In this document: positions 9,671 to 19,237 of the stretch, piece after piece
How positions within the stretch are numbered: the stretch's first letter is position 1
Layout: each line of letters starts with the position of its first letter
Source of the DNA: an uncultured SAR86 cluster bacterium
GTDB lineage: Bacteria; Pseudomonadota; Gammaproteobacteria; Magnimaribacterales; Magnimaribacteraceae
DNA length: 64,000 bases
Reading direction: 5' to 3'
Assembly: GCA_902574355.1 (NCBI GenBank)
Contig: CACGNN010000002.1
Coordinates: forward strand, 99,241 to 163,240
Position numbers and translations under genes: made by a program
The notes under the pieces: generated by a model
Databases searched by the model: none
Seen by the model: only the letters and a program-made list of their open reading frames with translations
What the model was told of the DNA's origin: nothing

Positions 9671-12600
9671 TTATTTCGTTAACCTTTTTGAGAAATTGAG
9701 GGCCAAGAATGGTCTTGAAATTAGCCCTATCATTCTTGATGGAAATGCTCTTATAGAATCAGAAAAGGCAAGAGCACAAGGAGTAACCACAAGTGTTAAA
9801 ATAGTCGCTACAGTTAATCCAACCACGAGAGATGCGGCCATTTGTTCCCAAAAACTTGTTATGTAGGAACCTGATTTAATTGTTCTATCTATCAGATCTA
9901 TGCTGTAACCCAATGCAATGGGCAATAGGCCAGCAATGGTTGTGAATGAAGTTAAAAATACTGGTCTCAATCTCAAAATTGCACTTCTTAAAGCTAAAGA
10001 CTTTGTAGTCGAACCAGGGTTATTTCTTTTGAGAAGATTAAAAGTATCAATTAAAACAATATTATTGTTAACCACAATGCCTGCCAATGCGACGCAACTT
10101 ATTCCTGTTTGTAAGGTGCTAAATGATCTATCTAGTATGAGGAGTGAAATGAACACTCCTCCAAAAGACAAGAGGATGGCGGACAAAACAATATTAGCTT
10201 GATAGAAACTATTAAATTGAGCTACTAAAACTATCAGCATAACAAAAAGCATCGTAATGAAACCTAGAACAAGAAAATCTGCAGCTTCTTTGTTATATTT
10301 ATCAAAACCATCAAAATTTACAGTCACGCCCCTACCCAAATCTTCAGCATCCAACCAATCTTTAACTTTTTTGATTTGAACTGAAGGTATTGCACCTTCT
10401 ACGGTATTTGCAGCAATACTATGAACCCTTTTACCACCTTTCCTAGATATACTTTTTGTTGCAGGTTGAATGTTTGTCTCCACAAAACTGCTAACTGGAA
10501 CCAGGCCTTTCATAGTCTGAACATTTAGGTTCTCAAGTTGATCTATGTTTCTTTCAGATTTTGGAAATCTGACTCTTATATCAACCTCTCTATCTAAGTT
10601 AAGAGGCCTATATTCTCCTACCTTGATTCCATTAGTTACCATCTGCACGGATGCTCCTACATCACTTAAACCTGCTCCATATTGAGCAGCCTTTGTTCTG
10701 TTTATCTCTAATTCCCACTCTATTCCTCTAGTAACTGATGTATCCTCTATATCTTTGAAGCTACCCATGCCTTCGAGTTGGCTTCTTATTTTTCGAATTG
10801 CTGAAATGAGTGCCTGTTCATTATCACCACTAACATTTATCTGAAGAGGTTTGCCTATTGGGGGACCACCTTTTTCTTCCTCAACTTGAACTATGTAACC
10901 GGAAGTATCATCTAATCTTTCGCGAAGTAGATCCATAATTTCGAAACCATTCAAATCGGACACAGCTTCATCTTCACCATAAAAGTCTATAAACATACCG
11001 CCAACTCTATCAGGAGAGTTTGAACCACGACCCAGACCTCTACTTCCTCCTGAGTTGGACCAAACAGATAATCTTTCAATTTCCTTCACATCAATTATTT
11101 TTTGCTCCGCCTCAATAGCAATATCTCTAATTTCATCTACAGCTAAATTACCTCTTGCAAGAATATCAACTTCAGCGAATTGAGGAGCAACCTGCGGAAA
11201 ATAAACTATTCCTTTACCATGATGTGACCACAGTCCAATGCATAAAATAATAGCTCCAAGAATGATTGAAATAGTTTGTCCAGGAGTATCTAAGTATTTG
11301 TTGATCTTTCTAGCATAGAGGCCCGAAGCTCCCGATAAACTCAAAGGATCAGAAGACTCTAAAAGTCTGACATTATTAATTTCTGCTTCGGATTGCTTGG
11401 CCAGACCACCGAACATAGCACCCAAAATAGGAGCAAAAATTAATGAGTAAAGCAGTGATCCTACTAGAACACAGAAAACTGTAATAGGCATATCTCTAAT
11501 AAACGCACCAAATCCTGGCATGAACATTAATGGTGTAAAAGCAATTAAAGTAGTTGTAGTCGAAGAGAGAACAGGCCAGAACATTCTAGTAGCAGCTGCA
11601 GTGTAAGCTTCAATTCTATTCATACCTTCAGCTAATTTCCGATCTGCGTACTCTGTTACTACGATAGAGCCATCAATCGTCATTCCCATTGAAATCAGCA
11701 TCCCAAACATAACCATGAAATTGAATTCTTTATCCAAAATTAGAAGTACTAGAAGTGCAAATAAATAAGAAAAAGGTATAGCCATTCCAACAAGCATCGA
11801 AGTTCTGAAGCCCAAAGCAGCTAATACAACAATCATCACTAAAGCGATTGAAGTCAAAACATTGCCTTGTAGTTCAGATATCATCTGGAGAGCAAACTTA
11901 GAGTCATCACGAACGAAATTCACATCTACACCTTCAGGAAAACTCTCTATTTTGTCCTCGACCATCTTTCGGATATCGGTAACCGTATCGATAATATTTG
12001 TTCCGATTCTTTTTTTAATATCAATTGCAAGAGACTGCTGGCCATTAATTCTTGAGTATCCACCTCTATCTTTAAAGGTTAGACTTACATCAGCAACATC
12101 TTTTAAGGTAACTACAGAAGTTCCTGATACTTTAATTGGTAATGTTTCTATATCTTCTAGGCTCGAAAATACACTGGGAACATTTACTGCAAATCTTCCT
12201 GTCCCGGTATCTTGGAAACCTGCTGGTATTACTCGATTATTATTTGAAACAGCCTGATAAAGCTGATTCATAGATATGCCGTAAGACTCAAGTTTACTTT
12301 TATCAACTATTGCCTCAATTAAGTCTTCCGGCACTCCGTTTAATTCAGCTTCGAGGACATTAGGATGTGTTTCGATTAAATCTTGTAGTTCTTGAGTTAG
12401 GTTTACGAGAACTCTCTGAGGTAGAACTGAACTTGCAACACTTACTGTTAGAACAGGATTATCAGTTGAGGTAAATTCTCTTATAGTTGGTTCCCTAGCA
12501 TCAAGCGGCAGTTCAGCTCTAGCTTCGTCAACTTTAACTCGAACATCATAAAGAGCCTCATCAATATCAACATCTTGATCAAACTCTACAACAACGGCTG

Positions 12601-12868
12601 CATAGCCAGTTGCTGAAGTTGACCTTATGTCTTCAACTCCAGATATTGTCCTTAAAGCGTCCTCTAAGGGTTTTGCAAGCAATCTTTCGGAGTCTTCAGG
12701 AGATACACCTTCAAAGCCAACACCAACGTAAGCGCCTGGAAAATTTACTTGAGGTTCTGTTGCTTTTGGAAGTGCACTGAGAGCAAATAACCCAGACAGT
12801 CCTAATAGAACTAGGATACTAAGTGAAGTTCTGCTTTTTTTTATAGCTCCTGTAATAAAGCTCTTCAT
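9671..12868 (-). CDS. RND efflux transporter, HAE1/AcrB-like inner-membrane subunit
   Basis: The 1065-residue protein has the RND layout: an N-terminal membrane helix, two large periplasmic loops and two six-helix bundles. Examples are SPEDSERLLAKPLEDALRTI and the proton-relay helix GMTIDGSIVVTEYADRK. In AcrB that helix has two adjacent Asp residues, whereas here the second is Gly. The TM10 segment reads GIVVNNNIVLID, so Asn replaces the AcrB Lys. Many HAE1 relatives show the Asn variant, so this is probably still an active proton-driven pump. It overlaps the adaptor gene by 4 bp. No TolC-like gene is present in the window. Confidence 0.92.
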   Translation of the reverse strand: MKSFITGAIKKSRTSLSILVLLGLSGLFALSALPKATEPQVNFPGAYVGVGFEGVSPEDSERLLAKPLEDALRTISGVEDIRSTSATGYAAVVVEFDQDVDIDEALYDVRVKVDEARAELPLDAREPTIREFTSTDNPVLTVSVASSVLPQRVLVNLTQELQDLIETHPNVLEAELNGVPEDLIEAIVDKSKLESYGISMNQLYQAVSNNNRVIPAGFQDTGTGRFAVNVPSVFSSLEDIETLPIKVSGTSVVTLKDVADVSLTFKDRGGYSRINGQQSLAIDIKKRIGTNIIDTVTDIRKMVEDKIESFPEGVDVNFVRDDSKFALQMISELQGNVLTSIALVMIVVLAALGFRTSMLVGMAIPFSYLFALLVLLILDKEFNFMVMFGMLISMGMTIDGSIVVTEYADRKLAEGMNRIEAYTAAATRMFWPVLSSTTTTLIAFTPLMFMPGFGAFIRDMPITVFCVLVGSLLYSLIFAPILGAMFGGLAKQSEAEINNVRLLESSDPLSLSGASGLYARKINKYLDTPGQTISIILGAIILCIGLWSHHGKGIVYFPQVAPQFAEVDILARGNLAVDEIRDIAIEAEQKIIDVKEIERLSVWSNSGGSRGLGRGSNSPDRVGGMFIDFYGEDEAVSDLNGFEIMDLLRERLDDTSGYIVQVEEEKGGPPIGKPLQINVSGDNEQALISAIRKIRSQLEGMGSFKDIEDTSVTRGIEWELEINRTKAAQYGAGLSDVGASVQMVTNGIKVGEYRPLNLDREVDIRVRFPKSERNIDQLENLNVQTMKGLVPVSSFVETNIQPATKSISRKGGKRVHSIAANTVEGAIPSVQIKKVKDWLDAEDLGRGVTVNFDGFDKYNKEAADFLVLGFITMLFVMLIVLVAQFNSFYQANIVLSAILLSFGGVFISLLILDRSFSTLQTGISCVALAGIVVNNNIVLIDTFNLLKRNNPGSTTKSLALRSAILRLRPVFLTSFTTIAGLLPIALGYSIDLIDRTIKSGSYITSFWEQMAASLVVGLTVATILTLVVTPCALAFSDSIRAFPSRMIGLISRPFLALNFSKRLTK

Positions 12869-13770
12869 ACATCAGGAGAAAATGATTCCTTAACATTTAC
12901 GGTTTGTCCTTGAAAGACATATTCTTGACCTAAGGTAATGATCCTTGCCTCTTCACCTAAACCAGAAATCCACATACCTGTATTTGTGTCTTCAAGTATT
13001 TTTATTTCTTTAAATTCAACTCTATTTTCAGAGGTAACAGTTCTTACTCCAAGTTTTCCTTGGTCATTTAGAGATAAAATGGCTGGCGATATTTTATGGG
13101 CAGGTTCTTCTTTTCCTTTTATATAGATCTCTGCTGATACACCATCCCTGATACTTCTATCATTGTTTTCGACACTAATTTCGACTCTGAATGTTCTCGT
13201 ATTTTTGTCTGCTGACGAAGCTATAAAAGTGACTTGACCCTTAATAAATCTACCAGAGATTAATTTGGCTGTTGCTTCCGAACCTAATTGAATCTGTGCA
13301 ATATCTTTTTCTGCTATGTCAGCAACTACTAACATTGGATCAGGATCAATCAATGAAGCACAAACGGCTCCAGTATTTAAAAAATCACCCTCGTCAACTC
13401 TTAAACTTTCAAGGTACCCTGAAAAGGGTGCAACTATTTTAGGATAAGCTTCTCTGCCTGCAATGTAGAGTTGGCATATTAAGTCTCCTTCTTTTACAAA
13501 GTCGCCTTGCTGTGCAGGTCGAGCTATTACTCTGCCGCTTACTTCGGCTCTGACTTGTACAAATTTATCAGCTTCAGTAAATCCACTTGATTTGAGTATT
13601 TGAGACTTACTAGTAGCTTTGCTATTAAGAATAGTCACAGAAGATAAGGTATCTAAAGAAGAGTCCTTTTTCTCAAAAGTCTCCTCTTGTACTAAGCTAC
13701 CAGATATCATCCATATGACTAAGAAGGATGCAAGGATTGTAGCGGTCTTGTAAGTTTGTTTGATTTTCAT
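12865..13770 (-). CDS. RND efflux periplasmic adaptor (membrane fusion protein)
   Basis: This 301-residue protein has an N-terminal hydrophobic segment (about 8-27). Two half-lipoyl pieces follow, VRAEVSGRVIARPAQQGDFV and KIVAPFSGYLESLRVDEGDF, flanking a very short or missing helical hairpin, and then beta-barrel strands (VVADIAEKDIAQIQLG). It bridges the RND pump and an outer-membrane channel. At about 300 residues it is shorter than AcrA because the coiled-coil hairpin is almost absent, which is common in adaptors of this subgroup. It is the first gene of the pair and has a palindrome just upstream (13782-13803). Confidence 0.87.
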   Translation of the reverse strand: MKIKQTYKTATILASFLVIWMISGSLVQEETFEKKDSSLDTLSSVTILNSKATSKSQILKSSGFTEADKFVQVRAEVSGRVIARPAQQGDFVKEGDLICQLYIAGREAYPKIVAPFSGYLESLRVDEGDFLNTGAVCASLIDPDPMLVVADIAEKDIAQIQLGSEATAKLISGRFIKGQVTFIASSADKNTRTFRVEISVENNDRSIRDGVSAEIYIKGKEEPAHKISPAILSLNDQGKLGVRTVTSENRVEFKEIKILEDTNTGMWISGLGEEARIITLGQEYVFQGQTVNVKESFSPDV

Positions 13771-13781
13771 AAGTTCTATAG

Positions 13782-13803
13782 GTGTTATACATGACTATAA
13801 CAC
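13782..13803. promoter_or_regulatory. 22-bp inverted repeat upstream of the RND adaptor gene
   Basis: GTGTTATA at 13782-13789 and its exact complement TATAACAC at 13796-13803 flank a 6-bp spacer. The repeat ends 11 bp upstream of the adaptor ATG on the minus strand. No T-tract follows on the minus strand, so it does not look like an intrinsic terminator for the preceding gene. Position and symmetry suggest an operator for a dimeric repressor such as a TetR-type regulator. No such regulator gene is present nearby. Confidence 0.4.
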
Positions 13804-13822
13804 TAAAATACCTTATGTAAAA

Positions 13823-14869
13823 CTAGATTTGGTGCTTTTCTTTAAGTTTTTTAAAGTTTTCCTGAAGTGTTTGAGCATCTAACTTTTTTGAAGGTTTTGC
13901 CGAGCTGCTATCTTGTATCTCCCAACTAGATTCGATTCTTTTATCGATTTGTTTAGATAATTGAGGTGTTTGACCTTTATTTGCTCTTTCCCACTGATAT
14001 TTAACGTGCTGAAGAAATTTACTATTCCAAGAGTTTAGAGATTGTCCTGATTCCTTCCAGTACATTACAAACTCTAGTTTTGCATTTTCTGCAAATTCTT
14101 TTGGTATTTCTGTCATTTCAAGAATATCAAAGAAATCTGCATTAGGGCTCCAATCTGAAGTCATGATTGATGGCGAATTATCATTTTCTTTAACCTCTTT
14201 AAATCTTCCCCATTGCCTTCGTATATGTGCAATAAATTTGCTGTTCCAAATATCAGATTCTTCCTTACGTTCTGTCCAATAAAGTACAAATTCAGGAACT
14301 TCCTTATCAATGAAATCTTCATTTATCCCTGAATTTATCAATATTTCCTTGGCATCCATATCCGGAACCCAATTTTTATCGATAGGCTTAGTTTTCTTCT
14401 TTTTGTTATCTTCGACTTCCTTATGACGCCACTTTTTGATGACAAATCTTAGAAATTTGACACCCCAGTTTATATCCTTCTCATTGCGCTCCTCATTAAG
14501 TTTCTTGAAATCATCAATCTGGAGATTTGCAAAATCTTCTGGGATACCATACTCATTAATTTGATCTATAACATCTTTATCTGGTACCCATTTATCTCTA
14601 TAGCTAGTGGGAGTTTTTTTATTGTGTTTTTTTGATGAAAAATGCGGTATTCCATCAACAATTGTCTCGTTGATAAGACCTGTTTTAATAAGTTGAGTAA
14701 GGACTTCAAAGATTTTTTCATTTGACCAAAATGAAACATCTGAACAAATTTGTTGCATAGAAACTTGACCATAAAGGCTCTCTTCTTGTTTTAAATGCTC
14801 AAGCAAGACGGCTTCTTCCAAGCCTATTGTGTTGGCAATTTCTTTAGAAAAAGTTATCTTTGAAGTCAT
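13823..14869 (-). CDS. protein with winged-helix-like N terminus and three DnaT-like ssDNA-binding repeats
   Basis: The 348-residue protein has an N-terminal helical region (1-78) resembling replication-associated winged helices (LLEHLKQEE, ICSDVSFWSNEKIFEVLTQL). Three tandem units follow at about 94-149, 167-222 and 240-294. Each starts with W-x-P, contains a GIxEDF-like turn and an acidic EF-x-x-Y/L-W segment, and ends with W-x-x-KF-x-x-x-x-x-x-x-W. This is the pattern of the C-terminal domain of the primosomal protein DnaT, which binds single-stranded DNA during PriA-dependent restart. DnaT normally has one copy. A Lys-rich tail follows. The repeats are clearly seen; the primosome role is inferred. 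Confidence 0.7.
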   Translation of the reverse strand: MTSKITFSKEIANTIGLEEAVLLEHLKQEESLYGQVSMQQICSDVSFWSNEKIFEVLTQLIKTGLINETIVDGIPHFSSKKHNKKTPTSYRDKWVPDKDVIDQINEYGIPEDFANLQIDDFKKLNEERNEKDINWGVKFLRFVIKKWRHKEVEDNKKKKTKPIDKNWVPDMDAKEILINSGINEDFIDKEVPEFVLYWTERKEESDIWNSKFIAHIRRQWGRFKEVKENDNSPSIMTSDWSPNADFFDILEMTEIPKEFAENAKLEFVMYWKESGQSLNSWNSKFLQHVKYQWERANKGQTPQLSKQIDKRIESSWEIQDSSSAKPSKKLDAQTLQENFKKLKEKHQI

Positions 14870-14923
14870 GAATTACTGATCGCTAGATTAATTTATCATC
14901 TAGATCTTAACAAGGACAAAAGG

Positions 14924-15973
14924 TTAGTTATTTCTAATTCTTACTGAGTCAGCTAATTTGTGAAGACAATCTTTAGTATCCTGCCAGTTAATACATGCAT
15001 CAGTGATACTTTTTCCATATGTCAGGTTGTTTAAATCGTCGGCCTTTTGATTTCCTTCCTCTATATTGCTCTCTATCATGACTCCAGTAATTCTCGTCTC
15101 ACCTGACTTAATTTGAGAGGCAATGTTATCGCACACATCTATCTGTTTTTTGTGCTGTTTACTGCTGTTTCCATGACTCATATCAACCATGATTGAATCC
15201 TCAAGAGAGTTTGATTTTAGAATCTCAGAAGTTTGATCTATAAACTCTTTTTCATAATTCGGGTCTTTTCCACCTCTAAGAATTACGTGACAGTCTTTGT
15301 TACCAGAAGAAGAAAAAATCGCTGCTTTACCTTCTTTTGTGACGGATAGAAATTTGTGAGGATGTAGAGCAGATCCTATGGCATCAGCAGCTACTTGAAT
15401 ACCTCCATTTGTTGCGTTTTTAAAGCCGATGGGACAGGAAGAACCGGAGGCAAGCTCTCTATGGATTTGACTCTCTGTAGTTCTAGCTCCTATGGCTCCC
15501 CAGGAGATTAAATCAGCTATATATTGGGGCGTTATAACATCTAGAAATTCTGTTCCAGCAGGCATACCTATATCATTTATATCTCTTAAAAGTTGCCTTG
15601 ATACCGATAAACCTTTGTCAATATTGAAAGAATTATCCAGATCTGGATCATTAATAAGGCCTTTCCAGCCAACTGTTGTTCTTGGTTTTTCGAAATACAC
15701 TCTCATAACAATAAGAAGTTCTTTTTCTAGAGCTTTCTTTTCCTTGAGTAAAAGGTTTGCATATTCCATAGCCGACTCAGTGTCATGGATAGAACATGGC
15801 CCAACTACGACTGCTAATCTTTTATCTTTTTTACTAAGTATTTCAGAAAATTCTTTTCTTGAATTAAAAACTGTTTGGGAGGAGATATCTGAAATTGGTT
15901 GTCGGTCCAATAAGGAGCTTGCAGAAATTACTTCCTGCCTTCCTGAGATTCTTAAATCACTTGTCTTATGCAT
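14924..15973 (-). CDS. 3-deoxy-7-phosphoheptulonate synthase (type I alpha)
   Basis: The enzyme joins phosphoenolpyruvate and erythrose-4-phosphate to DAHP, the entry to the shikimate pathway. The 349-residue protein matches the AroF/G/H family. It has VVVGPCSIHDTESAMEYA, MRVYFEKPRTTVGWKGL, GARTTESQIHRELASG, the metal-binding His in CHVILRGGKDPNY and MVDMSHGNSSK. Which feedback class it belongs to (Phe, Tyr or Trp) cannot be judged safely. Later shikimate and aromatic genes (aroA, pheA, tyrA, hisC) are in the 27-33 kb region. It diverges from nadE across a 134-bp gap that probably holds both promoters. Confidence 0.93.
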   Translation of the reverse strand: MHKTSDLRISGRQEVISASSLLDRQPISDISSQTVFNSRKEFSEILSKKDKRLAVVVGPCSIHDTESAMEYANLLLKEKKALEKELLIVMRVYFEKPRTTVGWKGLINDPDLDNSFNIDKGLSVSRQLLRDINDIGMPAGTEFLDVITPQYIADLISWGAIGARTTESQIHRELASGSSCPIGFKNATNGGIQVAADAIGSALHPHKFLSVTKEGKAAIFSSSGNKDCHVILRGGKDPNYEKEFIDQTSEILKSNSLEDSIMVDMSHGNSSKQHKKQIDVCDNIASQIKSGETRITGVMIESNIEEGNQKADDLNNLTYGKSITDACINWQDTKDCLHKLADSVRIRNN

Positions 15974-16107
15974 GCCTAAAATTTAATCGGACGTGCATTC
16001 TACATATATTGTCGTCAGAATAAAGCACGAAAGTGTTAAGATATTGACCGATTAGGTACTTTATCTACTTAAAAATAACCTGATAATTAATTAAAAATTT
16101 AGAAAAA

Positions 16108-17739
16108 ATGGTATCCAAGAAAATTTCTGTAGGCATTATTCAAGAAAATCCTATAGTCGGAGATATAGCTGGAAACTTAGAGCTGGCAAAAAACTCTATT
16201 TCTAAGCTCTCTAAAGAATCCTCTCCTGATATATTCTTGCTAACGGAGATGTTTATAACTGGCTATCCCCCCGAAGATCTTATTCTAAGAGAGGATTTAC
16301 TAGATGAAGCCTATGAAGCAATTAATGAGCTAAGTAATTATAGACCTGAAAGTTTCGTTGTAATTGGTTATCCAAAGAAAGAGGGAGATTCAATTTTTAA
16401 TTGTGCCGGTGTACTCAGAAGTAATTCGATTATCACCGAATATAAAAAACAAGAATTACCAAATTATGAGGTATTTGACGAAAAAAGATATTTTCAACCA
16501 GGTGATAGTCCAGGAATCTTTGAGGTAAATGGTTTCAGGGTGGGTCTTTCTGTTTGCGAAGATATATGGCATCAAAAAGTAATAACTCAATTGAATGATA
16601 AAGGGGCTGACTTAGTCTTAAACATCAACGCTTCTCCATTTCACCTAAATAAAATACAAGAAAGAAAGAATTTAATTTCAGGTCATGCATCCAAATTCTC
16701 AATGCCTATCGTTTATGCTAACCAAGTAGGAGGACAGGATGAATTGGTATTTGATGGCACTTCGATGGCAATGGATAGTAAAGGTAAGCAAGTGTTACAA
16801 CTTGCCAAATTTGAAGAAGATCAAGCAGTAGTAAGCTTTTTATCCCAACATGATGGGGATATATTGAGTGATAAAAACGAAGTTATACCTGAGGATTCAG
16901 AGCTTGAAGAGGTCTATAAAGCTTTGGTTTTAGGGGCGAAGGATTATATTAATAAAAATAAATTTCCTGGAGTATTGATAGGCTCTTCTGGAGGCATAGA
17001 TTCCGCTTTAACTGCGGTCATAGCAGCAGATGCAATTGGATCTGAAAATGTAAGAAGTTTTATGATGCCTTTCAAGTTTACTTCCGACATGAGTATTGAA
17101 GATGCTAATAAGCTAGCAGAAAACTTAGGCATAATACATTCTATTATTCCTATAGGAGAAATATATGATTCTTTTCAAAGTAGCCTTGAATGCGAATTCA
17201 AAGGACTTGAACCTGATATTACTGAAGAAAATCTACAATCAAGGTGTAGGGGGGTCATCTTGATGGCCTTATCAAATAAATCCGGGGAAATAGTCTTAAC
17301 TACAGGCAATAAAAGTGAAACAGCTGTCGGATATTCTACTCTCTACGGGGATACTGCAGGAGGTTTTGGGGTTTTGAAAGATGTGCCCAAAACTTTAGTT
17401 TATGAACTCGCGAGATATAGAAATACAATCTCTAATGTTATACCTGAAAGAATTATTGAGAGGCCTCCTAGTGCCGAACTTGCACCAGATCAACAAGATA
17501 GCGATAGTCTTCCAGATTATGACACTCTTGATAAAATAATAGAGCTTTACGTTGAACAAGATAAAAGTAAAAAAGAAATAGAAGAGTCAGGAATTGAAAG
17601 TAGTATTTTAAATAGAGTAATAAGATTAATTGATTTTAGTGAATATAAAAGACGGCAGGCACCGCTTGGAGTAAAGATAACTTCAAGAGGTTTTGGAAAG
17701 GACAGAAGATATCCTATTACTAATAAGTTTCTAAAATAA
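16108..17739 (+). CDS. nadE: glutamine-dependent NAD+ synthetase
   Basis: The 543-residue two-domain protein joins an N-terminal nitrilase-type glutaminase to a C-terminal ATP-dependent synthetase. The glutaminase triad is visible: Glu in LLTEMFITGYPPEDL, Lys in KQELPNYEVFDEKRYF and Cys in LSVCEDIWHQ. The synthetase P-loop SSGGIDSAL lies near residue 293, and TGNKSETAVGYSTLYGD follows. It amidates nicotinate adenine dinucleotide with ammonia channelled from glutamine. Escherichia has the shorter ammonia-dependent form, so this is the other common bacterial type. Confidence 0.94.
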   Translation: MVSKKISVGIIQENPIVGDIAGNLELAKNSISKLSKESSPDIFLLTEMFITGYPPEDLILREDLLDEAYEAINELSNYRPESFVVIGYPKKEGDSIFNCAGVLRSNSIITEYKKQELPNYEVFDEKRYFQPGDSPGIFEVNGFRVGLSVCEDIWHQKVITQLNDKGADLVLNINASPFHLNKIQERKNLISGHASKFSMPIVYANQVGGQDELVFDGTSMAMDSKGKQVLQLAKFEEDQAVVSFLSQHDGDILSDKNEVIPEDSELEEVYKALVLGAKDYINKNKFPGVLIGSSGGIDSALTAVIAADAIGSENVRSFMMPFKFTSDMSIEDANKLAENLGIIHSIIPIGEIYDSFQSSLECEFKGLEPDITEENLQSRCRGVILMALSNKSGEIVLTTGNKSETAVGYSTLYGDTAGGFGVLKDVPKTLVYELARYRNTISNVIPERIIERPPSAELAPDQQDSDSLPDYDTLDKIIELYVEQDKSKKEIEESGIESSILNRVIRLIDFSEYKRRQAPLGVKITSRGFGKDRRYPITNKFLK

Positions 17740-17804
17740 GGCTTATTTCCTCAAATGCAGATAAGTGGCTATAATATAGGACCAATACACAAGTATTGGA
17801 AAAA

Positions 17805-18644
17805 ATGGTTGATACAAAGGCCTTAAATCCTCAAAAAAAAGAGGAAAAACGAGCTCATCCTCGTCAAGAGGAACTCTTCTTAGCGACTGTAAAAGGCAAG
17901 GAAACTAGCCTCCCTGAAGATTTATATGTTCCCCCCAATGCCCTAGAGATTCTATTGGACAGTTTCGCAGGTCCTCTAGATTTTCTTTTATATCTCATAA
18001 AGAAACAGAACCTGGATATTTTAGATATAAACGTAGCTAAGATAACTGAACAATATACATCTTACATAGAATTGATGGATGCTATGCAGGTTGAATTGGC
18101 AGGAGATTACCTAGTAATGGCTGCTTATTTAGCTGAATTAAAATCTAGAATGTTGCTGCCAAGGCCTGTAGAGCAAACCGAAGAAGAGGATCCAAGAGCT
18201 GAATTAATTAAACGACTTCAAGAGTATCAAAGGTACAAAGAGGCTGCAGAACGAATAGATAAAATTCCTAGAATAGACAGAGAAATTTTTGCAGCTAATG
18301 CAAAACTACCAGAATTTACTACTAAAGCACCTCTCATAGATGTACCTCTCGAAGACTTAACGATTGCACTTGCTGAAGTTCTAAGAAGAGCTGAACAATC
18401 CCATGCTCATTTAATCAATTTCGAAGAACTCTCAACTAGAGAAAGAATGACCCAAATATTAGAAAGAATGAGAACTGAATCTTTCATAGAGTTCACTTCT
18501 TTATTCAATCCTATAGAGGGCAAGATTGGCGTGGTGGTAACATTCTTAGCAATTTTAGAACTTCTTAAAGACTCATTAATTGAGATTGTACAATCAGAGG
18601 AGTTTGGTCCTATACATATTAAAGGAATTGAAGAGGTACATTAA
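17805..18644 (+). CDS. scpA: segregation and condensation protein A (kleisin)
   Basis: ScpA is the kleisin that bridges SMC heads with ScpB in chromosome condensation. The protein (279 residues from the ATG at 17805) has the signature LLDSFAGPLDFLLYLIKKQN and LDILDINVAKITEQY, then VMAAYLAELKSRMLLPR. The C-terminal winged helix begins around VVVTFLAILELLK. A TTG nine bases upstream (17796) could add three residues. The ATG is preferred because GGA at 17798-17800 gives it a ribosome binding site. It overlaps scpB by 1 bp (TAATG). Confidence 0.9.
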   Translation: MVDTKALNPQKKEEKRAHPRQEELFLATVKGKETSLPEDLYVPPNALEILLDSFAGPLDFLLYLIKKQNLDILDINVAKITEQYTSYIELMDAMQVELAGDYLVMAAYLAELKSRMLLPRPVEQTEEEDPRAELIKRLQEYQRYKEAAERIDKIPRIDREIFAANAKLPEFTTKAPLIDVPLEDLTIALAEVLRRAEQSHAHLINFEELSTRERMTQILERMRTESFIEFTSLFNPIEGKIGVVVTFLAILELLKDSLIEIVQSEEFGPIHIKGIEEVH

Positions 18645-19234
18645 TGGAGAGGAAACTAAGTGAAATTCTTGAAGCATTGCTTTTATCAGCGTCAAGACCA
18701 ATAAGCATAGAAGATATCGTTAAAGTTTTTGAGGATCCTAAGCCTTCCAAAGACGAGATTAGAAAAGCCCTGAATCAAATAGACCAGGACTGCTTAACTC
18801 GAGGTATTGAATTGAAGAAGATAGCCAGTGGATATCGTTTGCAGGTAAAACAGTCTTTATCTCAATACATTGCGAAACTTTGGGAAGAAAAACCTCAGAA
18901 ATTTTCTAAGGCTACTTTGGAGACTCTTTCTCTTATTGCATATAAGCAACCTATAACTAGGGGGGAAATAGAGGAAATAAGAGGAGTAGCTGTTGGCACT
19001 CAATTAATTAGAGGGCTTATGGAAAGAGGCTGGGTAAAAATAGTCGGTCAAAGAGATGTGCCCGGAAGACCTTCTTTATATTCTACTACCAAAGAATTTC
19101 TAGATTATTTTGGATTACAACATCTTAGAGAGCTTCCAGAACTCCCTTCTTTGCCTGATCTAACATCAATTGAGCACGAACTACCGATAGATGAACCTGA
19201 TGAGACTATTGATAGCTCAAAATCTTTGAATTAA
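18644..19234 (+). CDS. scpB: segregation and condensation protein B
   Basis: ScpB, 196 residues, dimerises and binds ScpA in the SMC complex. Two winged-helix domains are seen: the first about 1-80 (ILEALLLSASRPISIEDIVKVF), the second about 85-165 with the family signature SLIAYKQPITRGEIEEIRGV and GRPSLYSTTKEFLDYFGL. The start overlaps the scpA stop by 1 bp, which implies translational coupling. rluB follows after 3 bp, a common gammaproteobacterial arrangement. Confidence 0.93.
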   Translation: MERKLSEILEALLLSASRPISIEDIVKVFEDPKPSKDEIRKALNQIDQDCLTRGIELKKIASGYRLQVKQSLSQYIAKLWEEKPQKFSKATLETLSLIAYKQPITRGEIEEIRGVAVGTQLIRGLMERGWVKIVGQRDVPGRPSLYSTTKEFLDYFGLQHLRELPELPSLPDLTSIEHELPIDEPDETIDSSKSLN

Positions 19235-19237
19235 ATA

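Noticed and set aside
9558..10202. Plus-strand open frames opposite the TonB receptor start and the RND gene end
   Set aside because: They mirror conserved coding sequence on the minus strand and have no recognisable domain.
14883..14903. Inverted repeat CTAGAT-N9-ATCTAG upstream of the DnaT-like gene
   Set aside because: Arms are only 6 bp, AT-rich, with no T-tract; too weak to call a terminator or operator.
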